From: Paragorgia papillata
Lineage: Eukaryota > Cnidaria > Anthozoa > Scleralcyonacea > Coralliidae
Reading direction: 5' to 3'
Assembly (NCBI GenBank): GCA_035771165.1
Contig: JAWNZC010000369.1
Coordinates: 806,001 to 870,000 of the forward strand
DNA: 64,000 nucleotides
Shown here: positions 36,601-46,813 of the stretch, piece by piece
Layout: every line of letters begins with the position of its first letter
Position numbering within the stretch: the first letter of the stretch is position 1
Translations under genes and position numbers: made by a program
The notes under the pieces: generated by a model
Databases searched by the model: none
What the model was told of the DNA's origin: nothing
The model's input: the letters and a program-made list of their open reading frames with translations, nothing else

Positions 36601-39600
36601 ATGAATAATATGCGGATAATGACGCAATCTGTATTGTAGTAAATAGCGGACCATTATGTGTATTGTCTTGAATTTATTGATTTATGTACGGGGTTTGTCT
36701 AGTTGGGACCTCGTGTCCGTTCGCTTGCCCCTTATCAAACTAATCTTTTACTGTTTGTAATGTATTGTGATCTGTTGTTATTATTGTAGTACTGCATTAC
36801 TTAGTGAGTTTGATTAAGGCTTCTATTATGAAGCGGTCAAGCGTGGGCGGTTTTTTAAATCTCGGGGTTTGTCTGCAAGCGTTTCCTCACCCAGGCTACC
36901 AATCTCGTTCCCAGAGCCCACGTTCCCCACCCGGGAAACGAGAGACTCTGGGATAATCCGTTTCAAATCACAGGATTCTTGTTATTCCCGTTGAGGTACG
37001 CATGCGTAAATATCCGAGCGGAATCTGGATAGTATGTTCTCCTTGTTTGACTTTTCCCCAAACTGGCGAAGCTCGAATTACAGCATCTACACACATACGG
37101 CGAAGATATCGATCGCTGCAACGTCTTCACTGGAGTCTTGTCGTCCGACATCTTTGTTATTTTGGTTTTATTAATTCTACTTCCGGTCACTTCAGACCAA
37201 CTCGTGCTCACTATTCAGCCAATAACGTAACGATTTGAAACGGATTATCGTAGAGTCTCTCGTTTCCTCTCGTTTCCCGGGTGGGGAACGTGGGCTCTGG
37301 GAAGGAGATTGCCAGGCTACAAGAAACGCTTGCTACGCAAGCTATACGCAATCTTGCTGTGTAAATCTTGGATCCTACCGTAACTACTTTGTGTAAGGTG
37401 CACATATTGGTTAGGGTTAGGGTTACGGATCGTGCTAGTGTTAGCACTATCAGAACCAAACACGAACCACCATAAATTTCGTATAACAAGACGCCTGGGC
37501 CAGGCGTTCACTCGGGCTACTGGCAAAGTGCAGAGGTCTCCTCCGCAGAGTGGGAGTGGGCCGAGGAAGATCAGATCGAAGGTTGAATGTGGTGCATACT
37601 TCACAATGGTGAACATATTTACGATCAAGACAGTTGTCAGCCACATCTGATCGCTATTAAACTATATAGTCAGCCAGTCAGTTTCGAAATCTACCAACAG
37701 CCTGCAGAACACCTTGATCAAAAGGCAAAGCTGTTTCTCTTTTTTGACTGGGAAATAACTAACTAGAAGGCATACCAGTTACGTGCGGAGGAAGCTAGGC
37801 CTGACCTCGACATAAACCCTAACCTTAATCCAGGAATTGGTGAATATTGGACGCTTTCAATTTTGCCTATTCTTTTTTTGCACGAACGTGAACAAAAAGA
37901 TATATAGATTATATTTCATTTCCACTTTATTTTAGTTTAGTTTAGTTTAGTTTATTTCATTTAGTTTCATTTTATTAAAATTTCATCAATTTTCTTGTCA
38001 TCTAAATGTAATTGTTATATTAATCAGCTGCATAGTTAATGATATAGTGTTTTTAAATTCTTTTTACAGCTTCCCTCTGCAACTAGTTTATCGGATGTGT
38101 ATGGTATGAGGAACATGCAACAAGCGGTAAGAGAATTGTCATGTTTTATCTCTTAATATATAAATGAGTGATTTAATGGTGTTATTTACTTCTTTATGTA
38201 TAGCCAGTACCTGATCCACTGTCATCCTCATGCCCACCTACAATCAAACAAGAACCTGAAGAAGGTTGGTGTTGGATATTCTTTTGTCTTGACTTCGTAT
38301 TGGAGTCTATTTTGTATGTGTATGTGTATGTGTATGTGCATGTTCTATTAAACTGTCTATAGCAACAGCGTTCAAATGTAAGCACCACCAAGTATAAGCC
38401 TTTACGATGTAATATATCATACACGAGGAGGAGTGTTTCATCAGGATATCCAAACACTGAGACGTTTGTTGAACAAACTTCGAAGTGTTTGGATATCCTG
38501 ATGAAACACTCCTCCGAGTGTATGATATAGCATCTCAAACAAATCAATATATTTAAAGAGAAAATCAAAGTAAAAGTTTGCTTAATTTATGTAATTTCTT
38601 CCTCCGATATCCAAACCACAGACACGGTATACTGATTTCCTTTGTGTTTTCAATAATTCATGAGAATTATTAATGAGTTTGAGATTATTAAATGATAACC
38701 TCTTGGGTCTGCAGACGCTATTCTGGATTCATTGTGAATTTGGCGGACCTATACCAACCTTGATTTCATAGTGTCGAAAACAGTCGCACCTCGCTATCTG
38801 TAATACACAACCAGAGTACTAGGTTTATGTAATATATCAACAACGAGCTTGAGTGTTTCATCAGGGGTGATCCAAACACGAGAAAACATTATGAAAGCCG
38901 AAGGCCAAGTGGTTTTGTTGTTTTCGAGTGTTTGGATTCCCCTGATGAAACACGATAAACGAGTTGTTGATATGGCATCTCAATCGAGTAATTTCAATTG
39001 AAAAATACAATTAAAATAAACCCTCATGAGATTTTATTCGTGAGTGTGTGTAAAATTTATTCATACAGCAACTTGTTTATTTTGCATAGATAATTGAGAT
39101 CTTAAGAATTAGATAGATGTACACCGGTTTTCATCTAATATTTTGGGTGGTATACGATTTTAGCGTGTTTACTGGAGTATCCAACTTCAACCAGGTTATT
39201 GAATGAACTATTGTAATTGGCTAATTATCTCATGAATTATTGAGTTTGAGAAGCTTATATACAGGGCGCTTTCCTTTTGAGCAATCCAAATCCAGATTTT
39301 TGAGATTTGGATTTTTCAGATTTTGTTAATAAATGGAACGGACGGTCAGCTTGTGAACCTGACGCGGGCGCAAATGCTGGAAAATGGCGGCCAAATATCC
39401 TGTTGTAACAAACGTATAGGTGTTTCTACAAAGTTAAAAAATAACAACGGGGCATCTTAGCTAATGGTATTTGGACTGTAGACTAATAAAATTCATCGTC
39501 ATCGTCATCAAATTCAAATTCATCGTCATCGAAATCCGAAAAATCCACGTTCGCCTACCGATTCACTAGATTCGAATCATTTTTCAAATTTTGGAAAATG

Positions 39601-42600
39601 GAACAGTAAATCGAAAATCCGATTTTGAAATCTGGATTTGGATTGCTCAAAAGGAAAGCGACCATAGTATGTGTATTCCTGATGTCCCAAAACTCTTAGC
39701 TTGGAAAATTAAGTTTATAGACGTATTACATGCCTTAGTTTGCTAGTTTAGGATTTTCAGCTTAGAGTTAATAAAGTTTCTCAGTTTTTGCTGTACAAGC
39801 TGCCGCGTGAGTTGTTAATACTCCGGAAAACTTTAAGCTCTAGACGGGGACTCGAACCTAGCCTGTAAACAGACTGTCTTTAGGGGGTGTTGCTTTGGGA
39901 GAAGAGTGGACAGTCTGTGGCCAATCCATTCAAAAATAAATTCTCTAGTCCGTGTGGCGGACTAATGTTCTGATTGGCTTATAATGTCTCTGCTACTTCC
40001 GCTTCTATTATGATTGGCCAACGGTTAATAACAAATTTCTAACTTTCACTTTCATTATCAGTGGGATCGTTTAATATTTTCGCTTGTGTTGAGACAAAAT
40101 CGTTCAGTTAACGTTTAAATAATCAAGGTCATTTGCTGTGAAGCCGAGACGTTTTGCTCAACTTTCAAAGGGTTCAGTTAGCAGAAAAATCCCGAGTGAA
40201 ATCAGCGTGAGCTTCTGCAAAAGGCAGCCAGTGAAAGAATTGGCAAATCAACTGCCTTGGATACTTAAATAGGATTAGAAGGAAATCGCGAGGTTTCCTT
40301 TTATTGCAGAGCAATGTCAGTCAATTAACGATATGGTGTGTATTGTAAGTAGACGTTTATTTCGCCAGTGTAGATACGTCGAATGCGAGTCACCTTGCAG
40401 TTTGTTTACATGCCAGGTGTCAAGGGGCGGAAGGCCAGTTCTTTCTCCTCCTTTCCTCGTCTCGCAACCTTAGTTTTAACAACTTGCGACAGCTTTTAGT
40501 GTTGTACAGCAGAACTGAGATGCGAAAAGATGTTCTTATGAAATGTTCTTGTTATGAATGTTTTTTCCTTTTCATAGCTCAATTTGACCACGTAACATTT
40601 TTAAAAGACCGTCAAAAGAAGGATAACCATAACATGAGTAAGTGTTTAATAATAGTGGGTTTTATTACACATTCAATAGCAATAAAGCAAAATTACAATG
40701 TGTTTAAAAATTACAAAGTATGTCTTCAACATTAATGTTAATTAAGCTATATATACAGTGTGTATAAAAAACCCCGGAACCCTTAGAAAATGAATTAGTA
40801 TATTCTTTTAAAACAACCTATTGTAGTAGTTTGAAAGCCCTAAAAGCGGTGCGTTATAAATTAATCAGCACATAAGTTAAACAGGAAGAGAAAAAGCTTT
40901 TAAATACTTTCACATTCATACACTTCAAGTTATCTTAATTTCCCAGCTGTATAAGACCGTGTTTTTTACGCATCCGTGGCTCAGAGGTGTTTAGGGCTTT
41001 CAAACTACTACACAATAGGTTGTTTGAACAGAATACTAATTCATTTTCTAAGGGCCGGTTCCGTTTTTTTTTATACACACTGTATATAAAAGCACTTTAC
41101 TAGAAAATGCAATAGGACCTACCTATCTAATTTACAATTGTACTTATGAAAACGTTCAGTTTTACAAAAAAAGTTATATATCTTCTGACCATTCGCCCTA
41201 GTTTCCCTCTCCCTTATGTCCTCCACTTTCTTTGGTAGTAAGCTATGTAGTTTATGCGATGGGTCTAGCATATTCTTAATTAGGATAGCACATAAGTTAT
41301 CTCTGCGTTCTTCTAAGGTTTGTAATATACTCTCGATCAATACCTGGTCGTAGTCGTCATGCCCTAGGTAAATTATTCTAAGAGCTCGTTTTTGAATTCT
41401 TTCAATATTCTTCTTCTGCCTTTGGGTTAAACTACCACACCAGATCTGCGCTCCATATTCCAGAACAGAACGAATTACGGTACAATAGAATGTTAATAGA
41501 TCGACCTTGGGTGCGCCATAGCTCTTTAAAATCTTCAACTGATAAAGACGCTTTTGCAGCTTTCTTTGTAATATACTCAGCATTGGTGTCCCATTTTAAG
41601 TCTTCATCTATCCACAGTCCTAATAACTTATATGATTCCATTTCCACACGAGATAGTTGTTGGTCCCCAATGTTAATTGGTGGTACTTCTGACCTATTTT
41701 TCCGAAAATCGATTAGCATTTCTTTACACTTTTTCCCGTTCAGTTCCATTTTTTCTTCTTTCGTAAACTGCACTATACATACACTGTTTACATTTCTTTG
41801 GGTGTTTCCAATCAAGCTACCAGATGAATGGTTAGATATGTCAATGACTTCGGACAATGTAGTATCGTCTATGAACATTATTGTATCTTGGTCTCCAACT
41901 GCATCACTTAACCGTGTTTATTCCTTGCATATACAGGTTAGCACTGTTAATGTGATTAAACGTTTTGGTTGTTTAGTATTTGTAGGACTGATAAGTTTTG
42001 TGGAACACCACGTTTGATATGTGTTGTTCCACAAAACTTATCCTAAATACTATTATCGCCATGCAAACTTTCCAAGAATTGATTTTGGTGGTTGTTATCG
42101 TTATTGAAATATCTTGAATATTCGTGCCTTTAAATATGGTCTGAGTTATTTAGACGAATTTAATTCAGACAAATTTAATACGAATTAACTTCGTCGGTAA
42201 TGCGACGTAAATGCGACGTCGAGTTAAACGTCGAATTTCAGTCGAATTTAATTGTTTTTACTTGGCGTGGAGCCTGAAAACGACTTCTTAAAAATATGGC
42301 ACCGAATTGTCACAGACAGAAGAGAAAGATTTAATTCGACGCGACGATAATTCGTCGTGTAACTCGAACACGCATTATCGTCGCACTATCCGTCTGACTC
42401 AGACGAATTTAATTGCCGAGACGAATTGAATTCGTGTGTCGAATTTAATCGACTTATACGTCGCAGTTTCGTCGAATAAAATTCAAACAATTAAATTCGT
42501 CTGAATTAAATTCGTCTATTGTGCGTCGTTTAGCGCAGGTCTAAGCTTGCAATTGTTTAGATAACGGATGTGCAGGATCCGGATATACCGGTATCCGCAT

Positions 42601-43524
42601 TTTCCGGTAAAAATGTTACAGGTTATTTACCAGATTTACCAGTTCTTGGATTAGTGAAACTGGTGTAAATAAACATTTTGACATCTGAAGAGAACTTAAA
42701 CTATGTTTGACTGGTCTAACGAGTCACGCATTCACTAGTATAACCTATTAAATCAATGAAATAACTTACATGTTTTCTTTAAAAATTTTAAGTGTAAACT
42801 ACACCAACAATAGTATTTCTTTTTCATTCTCTAACATTTATATTTAAACTTGGTATACTATCCGATATCCAGGAAAGTTTCCAGCACATCCATATAGTTT
42901 AGATTCTATATTTATCAAAAAAATTAGATCAGTTTCTCTCTTGCAACTCACAGTTCTTGGAATATATTTTTGTGTGCTAGTTGAATGTGTAAACACCCAA
43001 ATTTGCATGGGATAAACACGTGTAGCTTGGGTAAAGCAATAATCATGAAACTAAAACCATTGGTGATACCACTGAGCTATTGGGACTCCTGGCTGAGGCA
43101 GTCCGAAATATCCATATGGATATTTCTGACTGCCTCAGCCGGGAGTCCCAATAGCTCAGTGGTAGAGCGCTGGTACGTTAAACCAGAGACCTTGGGTTCG
43201 ATTCCCGGTTGGGGCAGTCAGAAAACTTTTCTCTACAGCAGTGATTTGACTTCATTTGAAATTCTTCTTCTATCACATATATACGCTGCTGAAGGACAAC
43301 TGAATGTTTATAAAACCATTGGTGTTACCAAAATTACATAGACATTATATAGTTATAACCGATCGACCGACCAACTAACCATGCAACCAACCAATCAACC
43401 AACTAACCATGCAACCAATCAATCAATCAATCATTCATTCAACCAAATATCAATCAACCAAACATCAATCAACCAACCAACCAACCAACCAACCAACCAA
43501 CCAACCAAACATCAATCAATCAAC

Positions 43525-43560
<36 letters not shown>

Positions 43561-46500
43561 CATTCAACCAAATATCAATCAACCAAACATCAATCAACCA
43601 ACCAACCAACCAAACATCAGTCAATCAACCAACCAATCAATCAATCAATCAATCAACCAACCAACCAACCATGCAGTCAGCCAACCAACCAATCAACTAA
43701 TCATGCAACCAAATCAATCAACCAACCATGCAATCAACCAACCAACTAATCGCGCAACCAAATCAATCAACCAACCATGCAACCAACCAAACATGAACCA
43801 ATCAACCAACCAATCAATCGATCAACCAAACATTAATCAACCAACCAACCATGCAATCAACGAACTAATCATGCAACCAACCAACCAACCAACCATGCAA
43901 CCAACCAACCAACCAACCAACCAACCAACCAACCAACCAACCAACCATGCAACCAACCAATAAACCCCAAGTGGGCTTTGAATGGCAAAACGTTGACAGA
44001 CCATAGTATGACCAGTAGTGTCTAGGCTTTTGTTTGATGTCAAAGATTAACGAAAGCTTAGAGATTCTAAGTATCTACCAACAGTCGTTATTCAGCTTTA
44101 CTTGATTTTGAATTCTTTCATGTTTTATCTTCCTGATATGCTGTTGAAGGACAACGTGTTTTTTTCTTTATTATAGTTGAACGAAGGCGGCGTTTTAACA
44201 TCAACGATCGTATAAAGGAACTCGGCACCATTATACCGAAACAAGACTCGTAAGTAAAGAGCACGCCATAGAGTTTTCTCTTCTATTAAGATATTTAGGA
44301 TTAAGTTAAACACGAAGAAGAGTTCCATCTGGCATCCCATGCAGTACAAAGAAGTTAACTAGGTGATAGGTACGAAATCTAGGTGCATTGTGAATTATCA
44401 GTGTTTCTCTAGCCTGCGAGCCGGCTCTTGGGTAGGGCGGGAGGTGAAATATAGAGCCTGCACGCATAGCTATCAAATTTGAGTGCCGCCCCTTCTAACG
44501 GGTTGTCAAAAGCGACCAATCACAAACCAGACACGCAATGTAAACAAAGAAAGCGGTTTTACTTCCTCGCCAGACTAATACGCTAATGAAATATTATTTG
44601 GAACAGTAGTTCGCACATTTTGGACAGTATAACAAGTTTTATAAAACGCAGAATCTTGAACTCTACATGAAATGAAAGATCATTCAACATATAACAACAT
44701 ACGTACACAATATATTTCAACGATGCGTAGTTCTGAAATTACTAGTCATCTTGTTCCACAAATGACAAGATAATGATATGCCGTATAGCCGCCGTGCCAC
44801 TTCGGTACGTCCTGCCTGACTTTTTCCTATCTCTATATATTTTCACATATCGAGTGGAAGAACTGAAAAGAAGGAGCCGGAGTCTTTCAGACTTTAACTT
44901 TGCCTGGCCATAGGAACTTCAGTGATATAAATAATCGTATCCCGAGAGCTACAGGCCGGTACAAAAAGCTGTGTGTATTGCAGGCGAATGGTGTTTCGAA
45001 CCTTATCGTTTGTTTTATAGATAATATTTTCTCAATCGTGGGAAGTTGTCCTTTGATACCAAATTTTCAATTAATTGACTTATCCATGAGAGGACGATTT
45101 GCTTTCACACTATACTAATGTGTTTAACAACCGTGGCAAAGGGAAAAGGTGGTGAAATTTTTGGAACGAATCTGAAACGCTGACATTTCAAGCAAGGACT
45201 CCCCTCGAAACGTCAGTATTTCGTTTCAAAATGATTCGGGTCTATCGATCTGGGTCTATCCTAATAATATGATTTTAATACGGTTCGTACAACCCTTGAT
45301 AAATGATCAAAGATATTAAAAATATTTACCAGATGGAAATATCTTTCAGACACAAATGCACTTAATATTTTACAAATTACCAGCAGTCTATTAATATATG
45401 GTTGTACGTCGACAATCAGCATCTCGTCCAATCAGTGAGCTGCGTCCCAATTTGGAACGCTACTACTCAAAAAACAATACTACGCGTGCAGGCTCTCCTT
45501 CTCCTCCTCTCCCCAATCCCCCAAAGGAGAGCCGGCTTGCAGGCTAGTGTTTCTCGGGCATCAACACCCTGTGTATAAACGACATTAAATAAATTATCAT
45601 CAAAATAAATTATCGATTAATCACGACATTTTTCTCAACCACGTCAATGAGCTAAGTTTGATATTCAAAAACCAATTGAATGACTAAAACTTTGTTTGTG
45701 ATCATTTTCACAGTTTATATAACAATATACATGATAGCAAGCATTATTTATAAGTTCAGTATCTTCGCCGCTTATAAGTCTCATGTTTCGTGAACGTTTG
45801 ACGACAGTTGTAAACATTTGAGTTGGCGTACGGCATTCAAGTCTTCGAACTAGTCATTTAGTAGACTTATTTAAGAGAATCGAGGTTTTTTGAAAGGATT
45901 TGTCCGGTTTTGTAAATAATTTTGTATTTTACGTTGCAAACATCTAGAAAAAAGTCGCCGACTGTCGGCGATTGATGTTCCATTAACTGTTGTCGCATCG
46001 GCGACTGTTGACTTTTAATTGTTGTAAAAGTTGAACCTGATTCAACTTCTACAACAGTCGCCGACTGTCGCCGATTGAATTACAACAAGCGTTTCCATTA
46101 AGTTGTAATATTGTAATTTTGAATTATTTAGGGAGATGAAGCAAAATAAAGGAACTATTTTGAAGTGTACTGTAGATTACATCAGACAACTGAGGAAGGA
46201 AATTGATCGAGGGAAGCTTCACATGGAAAGATATCGAGAAACTGAAGAACTTAACTCCAAGCTTCTTCTTCGGATACAAGTGAGTAGGTCGTACAGTTCG
46301 CTGAAAATCGGAAAAATTTTCAATATGAATTTTAAAAATCCCAAAAATTTCATATTTTAAAAATCCCTAGAATTTCTTACACTTTTTTGGGAGTGATACA
46401 CCTCTTGCTATATATACCATACAGGGTTCGTCGTCCAGGGCATTAGTTGTGTCATTTACCAGGATTTATAATAGAGTTCAGAGTTTTTGATTGTTCGAAC

Positions 46501-46769
46501 AATCACATAATCTCCGTTAATGCTAGGCCTGGCTTGCATTTAGGTCTAACCCGTGAGTGAGTGAGTGAGTGAGTGAGTGAGTGAGTGAGTGAGTGAGTGA
46601 GTGAGTGAGTGAGTGAGTGAGTGAGTGAGTGAGTGAGTGAGTGAGTGAGTGAGTGAGTGAGTGAGTGAGTGAGTGAGTGAGTGAGTGAGTGAGTGAGTGA
46701 GTGAGTGAGTGAGTGAGTGAGTGAGTGAGTGAGTGAGTGAGTGAGTGAGTGAGTGAGTGAGTGAGTGAG

Positions 46770-46813
<44 letters not shown>

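Larger units (their letters stand above)
35322..37344. mobile_element. TAGCCTG-family element, 9-bp duplication, intron 5
   Basis: The ends TAGCCTGCGTAGCAAGCGTT and AACGCTTGCTACGCAAGCTA-type sequence are flanked by exact TACGCAATC (35313-35321 and 37345-37353). It is 2.0 kb long, with a second element nested at 36900-37311 and a hammerhead-like motif at 36166. Confidence 0.88.

Noticed and set aside
41490..42017. 175-aa plus-strand frame
   Set aside because: Antisense shadow of the LINE reverse-transcriptase fragment, whose minus-strand translation has clear RT motifs.
43381..43963. Asn/Gln/Thr-rich frames
   Set aside because: They are translations of an (AACC/AATC)n satellite.
45181..45225. 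Fourth hammerhead-like motif (CTCGAAACGTC)
   Set aside because: The GAAAC box is present, but no CTGANGA box is found at the right distance. At best it is a decayed relative.
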